A stretch of 64,000 nucleotides of DNA from Chengkuizengella marina (GTDB taxonomy: Bacteria > Bacillota > Bacilli > Paenibacillales > KCTC-33759), in NCBI RefSeq assembly GCF_009910845.1, contig NZ_SIJB01000018.1, forward strand, positions 1 through 64,000, read 5' to 3'. The notes below the pieces were generated by a model. It ran no database searches and was not told where the DNA came from. It was given only the letters and a program-made list of their open reading frames with translations. Within the stretch, counting starts at the first letter, position 1. Each line of letters begins with the position of its first letter. The position numbers were made by a program, and so were the translations under genes. Positions 9,629 to 18,486 of the stretch are shown here, one piece after another.

Positions 9629-9673
9629 ATGACTACTTTTTATACTTTGAAATCATATGTGTTTTTAAAATAG
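9629..9673 (+). CDS. Possible 14-residue peptide ORF
   Basis: AAAGGAGG followed after 6 bases by ATG opens MTTFYTLKSYVFLK, ending at TAG 9671-9673. The ribosome site is unusually strong for so short a frame, and the 220-bp gap between spoVID and the kinase gene holds nothing else. It may be a tiny sporulation-type peptide, a decayed gene start or chance. Confidence 0.25.
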   Translation: MTTFYTLKSYVFLK

Positions 9674-9711
9674 GCTACTACTACTATTTGTAAAGCATAA
9701 GATTCAAAAAA

Positions 9712-11097
9712 TCACTGCTTAGGAAGTGAAACCGTAACAGTAGTACCTTCATTCTTACTACTTTCAATATCAAGGTGTCCTTGATGAAGTTCAATGATCT
9801 TCTGACAAATTGCTAGACCAAGACCTGTACCACTTTTATTAGCATCTACTTGATAGAACATTTTAGTAACCGAATTGAGTTGAACTTCATCAATTCCAAT
9901 ACCTTCATCAATAACATCAAACTTTACATCTTTATCACTTTCTTCAATTTTTAAAGTGATTGTTGTTTCTTCATGAGAATATTTAATCGCATTATCTAAT
10001 AAATTGATTAATACTTGTTTAAGACGATTTTTATCTCCTGTGATATATAGTTCTTGATGATATTGAAATGAAATGTTTATGTTCTTTTCCTTCAATTTTG
10101 TTTTCATCTGTAAAATGACTTCATTCATTAATTTAGTTAAATTAAAAGGTTTTTTATTTAATGTAAGAGAATTGGTTTGATACCTTGAAAAATCTAATAA
10201 CTCTTCAACCAAACCTATCAACCTTTCTGTTTCATCCTGAATAGTATGCAGACCTTCCATTGTTTCCTGTTTATCTGATAAATTTCCAGATGCAATCGTT
10301 TCACTCCAACCTTTAATACTCGTTAGTGGTGTTCTAATTTCATGAGAAATAGAAGAGATAAATTCATTTTTCATTTTTTCATTTTTAGTTAGCTCATCTG
10401 CCATTGTATTAAACGTTTTTGCCAATGTTCCGATCTCATCAATATAGGTTTCTTTAATTTTACTTTGAAAATCACCCTTTGCTATCTTTTCTGATGCTAG
10501 TGTTAATTCGTTAATTGGCTTAGCAATAGATTTAGCTAAAGTAACACTTACAAAAAATATAATCAGTAAAATGATTAAACCAATTCCGATAGAAACTGCA
10601 TAAATGTTAAACACCGTTTGATTTACATTTTCAAGTGATGTAATAAATCTGAGAACTGCAAATGGCTGATCCCCTTCAAGTAATGGAGAAGAAACTGAGA
10701 TAACACTTTCATTTGTTAAGAAGTGCTCCCCTTTCCAGGAGGTTTCTATTCCATTTAAAGCCTGTGTTACATCATCCGTTTTTATGACTTCGTCAACCCC
10801 AATTCCACTAGAGGTTAATAGAACTCTTCCTTGTCCGTCTATTACTTGCAGTTCTGCTCCTTCATATGAAAATTGATCTTTGATTAAATCTAAATTCCAG
10901 TCTAGATTGAATGAATTTAAACTCATGTAGCGGTTCGCGTAGGAAGAAGAAACATTCGCATGATTTTTTAATATTTTTTCTATTCCATCATAGTAATAAA
11001 AATGAATAAACGTAAGAAAAATTCCTTCTAGCAATGCAATGGTTAAAAATATGACAAGAATGTAGTGAGTTACGATTCTTTTTTTTATGCCTGACAT
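9712..11097 (-). CDS. Membrane sensor histidine kinase
   Basis: This protein has the standard layout of a two-component sensor. A first membrane segment spans residues 7-31, an extracytoplasmic domain 32-160, a second membrane segment 163-187, then a HAMP linker, a HisKA domain with the phospho-acceptor His252 (SHEIRTPL), and a HATPase domain with N, G1 (DEGIGID) and G2 (GTGLGLAI) boxes. Its ATG overlaps the regulator stop codon (TAATG), so the two are translationally coupled. The three lipoprotein genes just upstream in the same run may supply or modify its external signal, which is inference. The exact orthologue is not clear to me. Confidence 0.9.
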   Translation of the reverse strand: MSGIKKRIVTHYILVIFLTIALLEGIFLTFIHFYYYDGIEKILKNHANVSSSYANRYMSLNSFNLDWNLDLIKDQFSYEGAELQVIDGQGRVLLTSSGIGVDEVIKTDDVTQALNGIETSWKGEHFLTNESVISVSSPLLEGDQPFAVLRFITSLENVNQTVFNIYAVSIGIGLIILLIIFFVSVTLAKSIAKPINELTLASEKIAKGDFQSKIKETYIDEIGTLAKTFNTMADELTKNEKMKNEFISSISHEIRTPLTSIKGWSETIASGNLSDKQETMEGLHTIQDETERLIGLVEELLDFSRYQTNSLTLNKKPFNLTKLMNEVILQMKTKLKEKNINISFQYHQELYITGDKNRLKQVLINLLDNAIKYSHEETTITLKIEESDKDVKFDVIDEGIGIDEVQLNSVTKMFYQVDANKSGTGLGLAICQKIIELHQGHLDIESSKNEGTTVTVSLPKQ

Positions 11098-11795
11098 TAT
11101 TCATCACCTGTCCATTGATACCCATAGCCCCATATTGTTTTAACGAATATAGGTTGTGAGGGATCATCTTCAATTTTTTTTCTAAGTCTTCTGATGTTTA
11201 CATCCACTATTTTAGCGTCTCCCACATAGTCCAATCCCCAGATTTTATCTAACAAATCGTTTCTACTTATAGGTTCTTTATTTTCCATTAATATTTTCAA
11301 TAGCTGAAATTCAGTTTGAGTAAGATCAATAAGATTACCGCTTTTTTTAATCTTGTTGGTTTTTGGAAACATCTCAATCAGTGGTGGATTCACATTTTGA
11401 ACCTCGGTATTCATTTCACGCGAGGAAACATTTAACCTTCTTAGCAATGACTGTATTCTAGCGATAAGCGCCTTTGGACTAAAGGGTTTATTAATGTAAT
11501 CATCTGCTCCTGACAACAACCCAGTGATATGATCTGTCTCCTGTACTTTTGCAGTAAGCATGATAATACCGATGTGCTCATTAAACTCACGAATTTTATC
11601 ACACACTTCAAAACCATCTATTCCAGGCAGCATCACATCCAATAAAACAACATCTATATCCTTTTCTCGATTTACAATTTCAAGTGCTTCTTCACCGTTA
11701 TCTGTTTCACTAACATAAAACCCGTGTCTTTTTAAATTAATATGAATAAATCTACGTATGCTTTTTTCATCTTCAACGATCAATATTTTACTCAT
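11097..11795 (-). CDS. OmpR/PhoB-family response regulator
   Basis: The 232-residue protein has an N-terminal receiver domain with acidic pocket (VEDE), phosphorylation site Asp53 (LLDVMLPG) and conserved Thr/Lys positions, followed by a C-terminal winged helix (TQTEFQLLKIL, VDVNIRRLRKKIE) that binds DNA. It is the cognate partner of the kinase it overlaps. It begins 29 bases after the third lipoprotein gene, so all five genes can be read as one transcript starting near 15.6 kb. Confidence 0.92.
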   Translation of the reverse strand: MSKILIVEDEKSIRRFIHINLKRHGFYVSETDNGEEALEIVNREKDIDVVLLDVMLPGIDGFEVCDKIREFNEHIGIIMLTAKVQETDHITGLLSGADDYINKPFSPKALIARIQSLLRRLNVSSREMNTEVQNVNPPLIEMFPKTNKIKKSGNLIDLTQTEFQLLKILMENKEPISRNDLLDKIWGLDYVGDAKIVDVNIRRLRKKIEDDPSQPIFVKTIWGYGYQWTGDE

Positions 11796-11824
11796 GTTTC
11801 CACCACCTTTTACATAACCCTTTA

Positions 11825-13057
11825 TTACAACAAATGAAAATTTCTTTGTAAACTCTTGTTATCTACAGTTGTACAATACACGTAAGTATCTGTTCGTGCT
11901 AATTCAATCATACCTTCGAGGTTGTCCTCTTCTGATATTTGAATCACATAAATATCAAACAAAAGACTTCCATCTACAGTACTTATCAATTTGATTTCTT
12001 TAAAGTCAAGATCACTTTCAATGGTTACGTTCTGATGAGACCACGGAAAGTCAAAGCGATAACCATATTCATAGTTGTCATAACGCTCTTGTACAAATTC
12101 TAGTCCCATTTCTCCATCCCACTGATAAAAACTATCTATATACGGTGTATACGCATGTGCATCTTCAAACCCATCAGGTATTCTAGGTATACCAATTTCA
12201 ATAATTCCATCACGATTTATATCTCTACTATCTAACATTGTAGCCTTATAATTTGGGAGTTCTTCATCATTAAATACACTTTTTAGCTTTAATCCATCAA
12301 ATAAAAGGATATTCGTATAAAGAGAATGAGCTCCATATACATTATCTATAACGATTCCTTTTTGATCTTTAGTCACATAACCACTAAATGGATTTGCTGC
12401 AAGTATTTTAGGATTAAGAGACATAGAATCTATAATTTCCATTTCATGATTTACATAGTTGTAAATGGAAGCCTCATGTGAAGTATGATTTTCATCGAGA
12501 AGAAAAGTAGTGAGATCCACTCTCCCATCCTCATTTAAGTCATCAATCACTTTATTTGTGTATGTTGTATTAAAAATACTAATGATTTTATCCACATTGT
12601 ATTGATAAACTACCAATCCTTTGTTCAAATATAAATTATCTTCTTTTTTAAAGGAGAAACCAGCTATAATATCTAAATGGCCATCATTTGTTACATCTAT
12701 AAAATCTAATTCGAAGAGTTCATCGCCATCCCCTTCAAAAGTCTGAACCGCATTCCATTCCCCATTCGTTTCTTTCAGCACCAATCCTTGTACAACTGCA
12801 TCTTGAGCACTTGCATAAAATAGAATAGCTTCAAGCAAACCATCCCCATCCAGATCAATCAAAGTATAGGAATTCGTGTATTTCCCTGTTACCGCTTCAA
12901 GAATTAAAGCATTACTTGGTACATAAGATTCGATAGCTTCATTAATCAAAGAAGCAGGCTGAGGAGGGGTTATCAAGGATTCATTTTTTTTTAAAAACTC
13001 ACAACCAGAACTAGAAATTAAAAAAAACATAATGAGTATGAAATGTATTTTTCTCAC
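11825..13057 (-). CDS. Lipoprotein with repeated calcium-loop-like motifs (paralogue 1 of 3)
   Basis: A GTG start behind TGGAGG opens a 410-residue protein with an N-terminal lipobox (ISSSGC, Cys19), so it should be anchored outside the membrane. The body carries spaced D-x-D/N-x-D-G loops (DLDGDGLLE, DVTNDGHLD, DLNEDGRVD, DINRDGIIE), as in FG-GAP/VCBS-type beta-propeller proteins that bind calcium. It ends with a conserved block (ARTDTYVYCTTVD...LQRNF). Its two upstream neighbours share this architecture throughout and must be tandem duplicates. No enzyme motif is visible. Association with the downstream two-component genes suggests a surface-sensing or envelope role, as inference. Confidence 0.8.
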   Translation of the reverse strand: MRKIHFILIMFFLISSSGCEFLKKNESLITPPQPASLINEAIESYVPSNALILEAVTGKYTNSYTLIDLDGDGLLEAILFYASAQDAVVQGLVLKETNGEWNAVQTFEGDGDELFELDFIDVTNDGHLDIIAGFSFKKEDNLYLNKGLVVYQYNVDKIISIFNTTYTNKVIDDLNEDGRVDLTTFLLDENHTSHEASIYNYVNHEMEIIDSMSLNPKILAANPFSGYVTKDQKGIVIDNVYGAHSLYTNILLFDGLKLKSVFNDEELPNYKATMLDSRDINRDGIIEIGIPRIPDGFEDAHAYTPYIDSFYQWDGEMGLEFVQERYDNYEYGYRFDFPWSHQNVTIESDLDFKEIKLISTVDGSLLFDIYVIQISEEDNLEGMIELARTDTYVYCTTVDNKSLQRNFHLL

Positions 13058-13079
13058 AATGCGCCTCCATCTTATTTAA

Positions 13080-14306
13080 TTACAATAATTGAAAACCCCT
13101 TTGCAGACTTTTATCTTTAACTGTAGTGCAATAAACATAAGTGTCTGTTCGAGCGAGCACTATCTTTCCTTCAAGTTTATCTCCTTCTGCTATAGGGATC
13201 ACATAGATATCAAGTAATAGACTCTGATCTTTTGTACTGATAAATTTTATTTCTTTAAAATCAAGATCGCTTTCAATCGTCACGTGTTCTGGAAACCAAG
13301 GAAGTTCATAGCGGTAATCATAAGAATAGTTATTATATCGTTCACTAACAAACTGTAGTCCCTTGTCCCCATCCCAACGATAATAACTATCTATATACGG
13401 AATATATTTTTCATCTATATCTTCATACCCTGCAGGAATCCGAGGTATACCTATTTCGATAATTCCATCGTAATTAATGTCTTCACTATTCAACCTATAC
13501 AACTTATCATTAGGTTCGTATTCCTCGTTAAAAACACTTTTTAAATTTGAACCATCAAATAACAGAATGTTTGTATAAGCAGTTTGCATTTCACTAACTA
13601 CGTCAACAACAATACCTTTACCTACCTCGAAATTCACTAAGCCGCTGGCGATGTTGTAATATTCCATTATATTTGGTTTAAGTGTTAAGGAATCCATTAG
13701 CTTCAATTCATGATTTACATAATTGAATACAGAAACCTTATTTGAAATGTGATTTTCATCTAAGAGAATAACCGTAAGATCTTTCACACCATCATCATTC
13801 AAATCATCCATCACTTTATATGTGTACGACGTATAAAAATTTCTGTTGATTTTATTTCCATCGTATTGATACACTACTAACCCTCTGACTTCATAAGCAT
13901 CTGAAAATGAGAAACCAGCTATGATATCTAAAATCCCATCGTTTGTTACATCAACAAAATCCAACTCATAAAGTGCATTACCATCTCCCTCAAATGTTTC
14001 AACAACGTCCCATTCTCCATTTATTTCTCTTAATACCATTCCTTGAACACTTGTTTCTCTTTTTACAGTGTAAAATGCAACAAGTTCCAATAAGCCATCT
14101 CTATCCAAATCAATTAAAGAATAAGAATTTACATAATTACCTGCTGCAGCTTTTATTATAGATGCATCACTTGGTAGAAAAGACTGAATAGCTGTATTAA
14201 TCTTAGAAACCGGTTGTGGGGGTTTCATCAACGATTCGTTATTTTCAAAAGCAACACAACCAGATAATATAAAAATCATAAAAAATATAATATATCCTTT
14301 TTTCAC
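13080..14306 (-). CDS. Lipoprotein with repeated calcium-loop-like motifs (paralogue 2 of 3)
   Basis: This is the middle copy of the tandem set, 408 residues from a GTG at 14306 that follows TTTGGAGG. A longer open frame exists but would lose that ribosome site. Lipobox FILSGC gives Cys17. The same loops are present in the same order (DLDRDGLLE, DVTNDGILD, DLNDDGVKD, DINYDGIIE), and the C-terminal ARTDTYVYCTTV block is retained. Divergence from the other copies is spread along the whole length, which suggests an old duplication with retained function. The gap to the next gene is 22 bases. Confidence 0.8.
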   Translation of the reverse strand: MKKGYIIFFMIFILSGCVAFENNESLMKPPQPVSKINTAIQSFLPSDASIIKAAAGNYVNSYSLIDLDRDGLLELVAFYTVKRETSVQGMVLREINGEWDVVETFEGDGNALYELDFVDVTNDGILDIIAGFSFSDAYEVRGLVVYQYDGNKINRNFYTSYTYKVMDDLNDDGVKDLTVILLDENHISNKVSVFNYVNHELKLMDSLTLKPNIMEYYNIASGLVNFEVGKGIVVDVVSEMQTAYTNILLFDGSNLKSVFNEEYEPNDKLYRLNSEDINYDGIIEIGIPRIPAGYEDIDEKYIPYIDSYYRWDGDKGLQFVSERYNNYSYDYRYELPWFPEHVTIESDLDFKEIKFISTKDQSLLLDIYVIPIAEGDKLEGKIVLARTDTYVYCTTVKDKSLQRGFQLL

Positions 14307-14375
14307 GATACGCCTCCAAATAAGCAACTTCTTCTATAAAAAATCTATAAAAAAAACAGACCTTTATTTTCATCT

Positions 14376-15608
14376 TTATAGCAACTTAAACTTTCTTAGT
14401 AGTTGTTTATCATCTATGGTTGTATAATACACATTATGATTCGTTCTAGCTATTTCTATTTTCCCTGCAATTTCCTCTTCTTTTTCTGAGATCGGGACCA
14501 CATAAATATCAAATAGAAGGCTTTGATTTACCGTACTGATGAATTTAACCTCTCGAAAGTTTAAACTTCTTTCAATGGTTACGTTTTGCTGCCACTCCCA
14601 TGGGAAGTCAAAACTATAACCTAATGAATAGCTAGCGTATCTTTCTGCAACAAATTGTAAGACAGCTTCTCCATCCCACCGGTAAAAACTATCTATATAC
14701 GGAATAAACCATTCCTCTTGATTTTCATAGCCAACAGGAACTCTTGGGATACCTATTTCAATGATTCCATCCTGATTCACATCTTCGCTATTAACCCTCA
14801 GGACCTTATCATTAGGGTTATCTTCTTCATTAAAAACACTAGTTAAAGTATTGCCATCAAATAAAAGGATGTTCGTATAACCAGAATGCTGACCATTCGC
14901 CACATCAATTACAATCCCTTTTTGCAAATTTTCAGTTACATAACCACTAAGTATGTTGTAGTAACCCATAATATAAGAAAAGAGTGGTATGGCATCCATT
15001 AATAGCATTTCATCATTTACATAATTGTAAACAAAGGCTTCATTCAAAGAATGTTCCTCATTAAGAAATGTAAGAGTAAGATCCTGTACTCCATCCTCGT
15101 TCAGATCATCAATGATTTTATAAGTATAATCAGTATTAAAAGTATTACTTATTTCATGTCCATCATATTGAAAGACGGATAAACCTCTTTCAAAATGATA
15201 ATCAGTAAAAGAGAAACCAGCTATAATGTCCAGCACTCCATCGTTTGTTACATCAACAAAATCCAATTCATAAAGTGCATCTCCATCTACTTCAAACGAT
15301 TGAATAACTTCCCACTCTCCATTTAGTTCTTCTAAGAACAACCCTTGAACAGTGGCATCCTTAATCTCAGAATAAAATGCAATCACTTCCAAAACACCAT
15401 TCCCATCTAAATCAATGATAGTGTAAGGATCTAAAAATTCACCTGTTTCCGCCTTTAAAATAGTGGCATTACTAGGTAAAAAAGATTGTATGGCTTCGTT
15501 TATATTTAAAACAGGTGCAGGAGGATTCATTAAAGATTCATTTGTTTGGAATCCCTGGCAACCTGAACTTATAAAAACCATAATAAATAAAACTACTATG
15601 TTTCTCAC
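14376..15608 (-). CDS. Lipoprotein with repeated calcium-loop-like motifs (paralogue 3 of 3)
   Basis: This first gene of the five-gene run encodes about 410 residues. I choose the GTG at 15608, which has TTAGGAGG six bases upstream and gives a short signal peptide ending in FISSGC (Cys17); the frame is open for a further 21 codons, but those would precede the ribosome site. Loops DLDGNGVLE, DVTNDGVLD, DLNEDGVQD and DVNQDGIIE match the other two copies. The C-terminal block is more diverged (ARTNHNVYYTTID). The promoter for the operon should lie in the 390-bp space shared with the divergent protease gene. Confidence 0.8.
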   Translation of the reverse strand: MRNIVVLFIMVFISSGCQGFQTNESLMNPPAPVLNINEAIQSFLPSNATILKAETGEFLDPYTIIDLDGNGVLEVIAFYSEIKDATVQGLFLEELNGEWEVIQSFEVDGDALYELDFVDVTNDGVLDIIAGFSFTDYHFERGLSVFQYDGHEISNTFNTDYTYKIIDDLNEDGVQDLTLTFLNEEHSLNEAFVYNYVNDEMLLMDAIPLFSYIMGYYNILSGYVTENLQKGIVIDVANGQHSGYTNILLFDGNTLTSVFNEEDNPNDKVLRVNSEDVNQDGIIEIGIPRVPVGYENQEEWFIPYIDSFYRWDGEAVLQFVAERYASYSLGYSFDFPWEWQQNVTIERSLNFREVKFISTVNQSLLFDIYVVPISEKEEEIAGKIEIARTNHNVYYTTIDDKQLLRKFKLL

Positions 15609-16001
15609 AAATTGCCTCCTAAAATAGCACATTTTTTCTGCATGAATATTATATAATTTATTAGTTATCAATAAGTGACAAATGGTAACAAAAGAATGTC
15701 ACACTTTTTCTTTTCAAATAGGATTGTTCAACTATTGTAATATATGTTATAATTAAAAAACCAATTTTTAACATTCTACCTCAATTTTATTTTCATCACA
15801 CAAAGTTTTAATCCATTCTAAAAACTCACCTTATAATTATGACTTTTTCAAATCAACACATGCATCATTTTTTATTAATTTCAGTAAATTTATACCCATC
15901 AATAGGTTATGACCGTGCCTTCATTGTACATTCATTCATATGATGAACAAGTAGTATTTTTTTACTCATAGTTTTAAAAAATGAATAGGGAGGTTAAAAA
16001 T
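15609..16001. other. AT-rich divergent intergenic region
   Basis: This gap between the divergent lipoprotein operon and the protease gene has no convincing open frame. On the minus strand a TATAAT lies about 40 bases before the lipoprotein start, but no good -35 element is correctly spaced. I see no palindromic operator. Confidence 0.5.
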
Positions 16002-16973
16002 ATGGACAAAGATTTTAAACTTATCCCTTATAAAGTGGATAAGAAAAATGTGGAAGTGAATGAAATCCCCCAAGGAGTTAGGATGATTCAAGCACCAGAT
16101 GTCTGGGAACAAAGTGAAAAAGGAAAAGGTATTGTAATTGCAATTATTGATACAGGTTGTGATAGAGACCATCCTGACTTAAAAGACAGAGTCATTGGGG
16201 GGAGAAATTTTACAGATGATGATAATGGAAACCCTAACAAATTTAGTGATTATATTGGACATGGAACGCATGTAGCTGGGACTATTGCAGCAAGTATAAA
16301 TGGCAGTGGAGTTGTTGGTGTTGCACCTGAGGCAAGTCTCTTAATTTTAAAAGCTTTAGGAGGGAAATACGGCTCTGGAAGTTACGATTGGATTATTAAT
16401 GCAATCAATTACGCAGTAGATAAAAATGTTGATATTATCTCTATGTCTTTAGGAGGTCCTCACGATATCCCTGAGTTACATCAAGCTGTAATCAATGCAG
16501 TTGAAAAAAATATATTAGTTGTTTGTGCAGCAGGGAATGAAGGAGACGGACGATCTCATACAAACGAGTATTCGTATCCTGGAAGTTACAATGAAGTTAT
16601 TTCAGTAGGTGCCATTGATTTTGAAAAAAGATCAGCTAATTTTACAAATTCTAATAATGAGATTGATTTAGTCGCTCCAGGTGTAAAAGTCATTTCAACT
16701 TATCCAAGAAATAAATTCACAGAATTAAGCGGAACTTCAATGGCTACTCCCCATGTCTCAGGAGCATTAGCTCTCTTAAAAAATATTAGTGAAAAAGAGT
16801 TTGGCAGACCATTAACTGAAGCTGAACTATATGCACAATTAATAAAAAGAACCGTATCTGTCGGTTATCCAAAAACAATCGAAGGAAATGGTCTTGTTTC
16901 CTTAGCATTAGCAGATAGAATTACAGGTATTTTAAGTCCTTTATGTATGATTAATATATCCAATATATCTTAA
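16002..16973 (+). CDS. ispA: Intracellular subtilisin-type serine protease (IspA-like)
   Basis: This S8-family protease has Asp50 (IIDTGC), His87 (GHGTHVAG) and Ser246 (GTSMATPH) as the catalytic triad and Asn179 (AAGNEGDG) as the likely oxyanion residue. There is no signal peptide. Instead it starts with a short extension containing LIPY, the element that blocks the active site in bacillar intracellular subtilisins until it is clipped off. Length of 323 residues matches that family. The ATG at 16002 is chosen because AGGGAGG lies eight bases upstream. The role is cytoplasmic protein turnover in late growth and sporulation. A strong terminator follows, so it is monocistronic. Confidence 0.9.
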   Translation: MDKDFKLIPYKVDKKNVEVNEIPQGVRMIQAPDVWEQSEKGKGIVIAIIDTGCDRDHPDLKDRVIGGRNFTDDDNGNPNKFSDYIGHGTHVAGTIAASINGSGVVGVAPEASLLILKALGGKYGSGSYDWIINAINYAVDKNVDIISMSLGGPHDIPELHQAVINAVEKNILVVCAAGNEGDGRSHTNEYSYPGSYNEVISVGAIDFEKRSANFTNSNNEIDLVAPGVKVISTYPRNKFTELSGTSMATPHVSGALALLKNISEKEFGRPLTEAELYAQLIKRTVSVGYPKTIEGNGLVSLALADRITGILSPLCMINISNIS

Positions 16974-17001
16974 ATTGAGAAAGTTAATAAAAAGTCATAT
17001 T

Positions 17002-17026
17002 ACCACCCTAATAGGGTGGTTTTTTA
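17002..17026 (+). terminator. Intrinsic terminator after the protease gene
   Basis: A perfect 8-bp stem (ACCACCCT/AGGGTGGT, 17002-17009 and 17013-17020) with an AAT loop is followed by a T run. Confidence 0.9.
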
Positions 17027-17043
17027 TCTCTTAAATAATAATT

Positions 17044-18138
17044 TTAAAATGATTTGATCAATTCAAATTCTCCAACTACCTTCTCAACACCATTAATTAT
17101 GATAGACACTTTATGTTGTCCTGGATAATATTTTCGAGTTGTTATTACTTTAAAAGAATGATTTCTATTTATATCTTCACAATGACTAGTTAATATACGT
17201 TCAGATATTTTAAACACTTTCTTAGTTAATTGTCCATTTGCTTTTATGAAATGGATCGCATATTCAATGCGCACCTTCTCATCTATTTCTTTATTTTTTT
17301 GAAGTTGAAATGAAAAAGAAAGAGTACCGCCGATATTTACCTTCTTAGTATGTATTTGAAAATTGGTTACATCAATGTATTTAGGATCACTAAAACCGAA
17401 CATTAACAACGCATCACTATCCCCAGATTTTAATAAAGTTCGTAGTGCATGTTTTACCACCCAATCCGTTTCTTTAGACTCACCTAACCATCTTTTTGCT
17501 ATTTCTAATACCAACTTTGGATGATCTTTAGAAATATCATTTAAGTTATTCGCTACACTTCTTCTTACATATTCTTCTCGATCATTTTTTAACAATTCTA
17601 ATATTGGAACTATCATTGATGGGTCTTTTTTAAAAGCAGGTAAAGCGATTGCCCAAGGTAATCGTGGGCGACATCCTTCACTGGCAAGTCTACGAACATG
17701 TTGATTGTCATGACTTGCCCATTCAGTCATCTTTTTCATCATTTTATTAGCATCCTTTATGATAAATGGACGGACAGCAAACTCAGACGAAGAATACTTG
17801 GTAAATTCCTCTAGTGCTATCATAGAAAATTCCCAATCATCTAATCCATATAACTCAACATAGTTAGGAAAAATCATAGGAGCAAATCCAAATTTAAATG
17901 TTACTTTTGAAGCAACTTTCATCAAAATTCCAATAGCAGTCTCATAATCTTTAGGCAATGTATCATGTAAACACTTCGTTATATGATGCATTCTTTCCTT
18001 TAATTCATATCCATCCCATTCCTCTGTTAATACTTTTGTTAAAAACAATTCCTTAGAAAATTTGGAGTCATATTTACTAATCGTATCCGTTAATTTTTCA
18101 AAAAAAACTTCATTAAATGTATTTTTTACAGGTTCCAT
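17044..18138 (-). CDS. alkC: AlkC-type DNA alkylation repair protein (HEAT-like repeats)
   Basis: The 364-residue protein has the helical-repeat layout of the AlkC/AlkD superfamily, DNA glycosylases that remove positively charged methylated bases without flipping them out. The segment ASEGCRPRLPWA near residue 160 is characteristic of the AlkC branch, followed by repeated helix pairs (REEYVRRSVANNLNDIS, KETDWVVKHALRTLL). The last 100 residues form a separate beta-rich domain (KKVNIGGTLSFSFQL..., KYYPGQHKVSIIINGVE) that resembles the Ig-like tail of some AlkC proteins. It stands alone between two terminators. Activity on a specific lesion cannot be read from the sequence. Confidence 0.85.
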   Translation of the reverse strand: MEPVKNTFNEVFFEKLTDTISKYDSKFSKELFLTKVLTEEWDGYELKERMHHITKCLHDTLPKDYETAIGILMKVASKVTFKFGFAPMIFPNYVELYGLDDWEFSMIALEEFTKYSSSEFAVRPFIIKDANKMMKKMTEWASHDNQHVRRLASEGCRPRLPWAIALPAFKKDPSMIVPILELLKNDREEYVRRSVANNLNDISKDHPKLVLEIAKRWLGESKETDWVVKHALRTLLKSGDSDALLMFGFSDPKYIDVTNFQIHTKKVNIGGTLSFSFQLQKNKEIDEKVRIEYAIHFIKANGQLTKKVFKISERILTSHCEDINRNHSFKVITTRKYYPGQHKVSIIINGVEKVVGEFELIKSF

Positions 18139-18234
18139 TTGTTACATCCTCCTAAGTATTAGAAAGTGTGATGACCCTTTACCTTTATATTAACACAAAA
18201 TAGGAACTAATGTTCCTTTTGCAATTTTAATATA

Positions 18235-18263
18235 TTGACTTATTATTTTAAATGGTTTAATAT
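18235..18263 (+). promoter_or_regulatory. Promoter of the purine riboswitch transcript
   Basis: TTGACT (18235-18240) and TAATAT (18258-18263) are separated by exactly 17 bases. The start point near 18270 leaves about 40 nt before the aptamer. Confidence 0.7.
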
Positions 18264-18309
18264 ATTTTACGTTCAAACTGTCAAGTATGAATTAAATAGT
18301 TGATATATA

Positions 18310-18372
18310 TTCGTATAACCTCGTAATATGGGCGAGGGTATCTACAGAGGACCGTAAATTTCTGGCTACGAG
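18310..18372 (+). promoter_or_regulatory. Purine-family riboswitch aptamer (guanine-type contact bases)
   Basis: P1 is formed by 18310-18315 with 18367-18372, P2 by CCTCGT/GCGAGG and P3 by CAGAGG/TTTCTG. Loops are AATATGG (L2) and ACCGTAAA (L3), which match the conserved kissing loops. The junction strand is GTATCTAC. By alignment to the B. subtilis xpt aptamer the ligand contacts are U22 (18316), U47 (18339), U51 (18343) and C74 (18366), the guanine pattern. One core base differs: position 73 is G instead of A (GGCTAC where GACTAC is usual). Position 48 is A, a solvent-exposed site that varies. It precedes a xapX-like gene. Confidence 0.9.
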
Positions 18373-18411
18373 AGAACGTTGTTTCTAACAACATTTCTCG
18401 TGGCTATTTTT
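18364..18411 (+). terminator. Riboswitch-controlled intrinsic terminator
   Basis: Arm 18364-18383 pairs with 18387-18405 around a TCT loop, and ATTTTT follows immediately. The 5' arm consists of aptamer bases G72, G73 and C74 and the 3' strand of P1, so the full terminator and the ligand-bound aptamer cannot coexist. This is the layout of ON switches such as the adenine-responsive pbuE leader. Confidence 0.8.
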
Positions 18412-18486
18412 GTTTCTAAAATAGTTAAAACTGATTTTGGAAATCATATTTACAACAATATACTTATTTGAGAGGTGGATTTAAAA

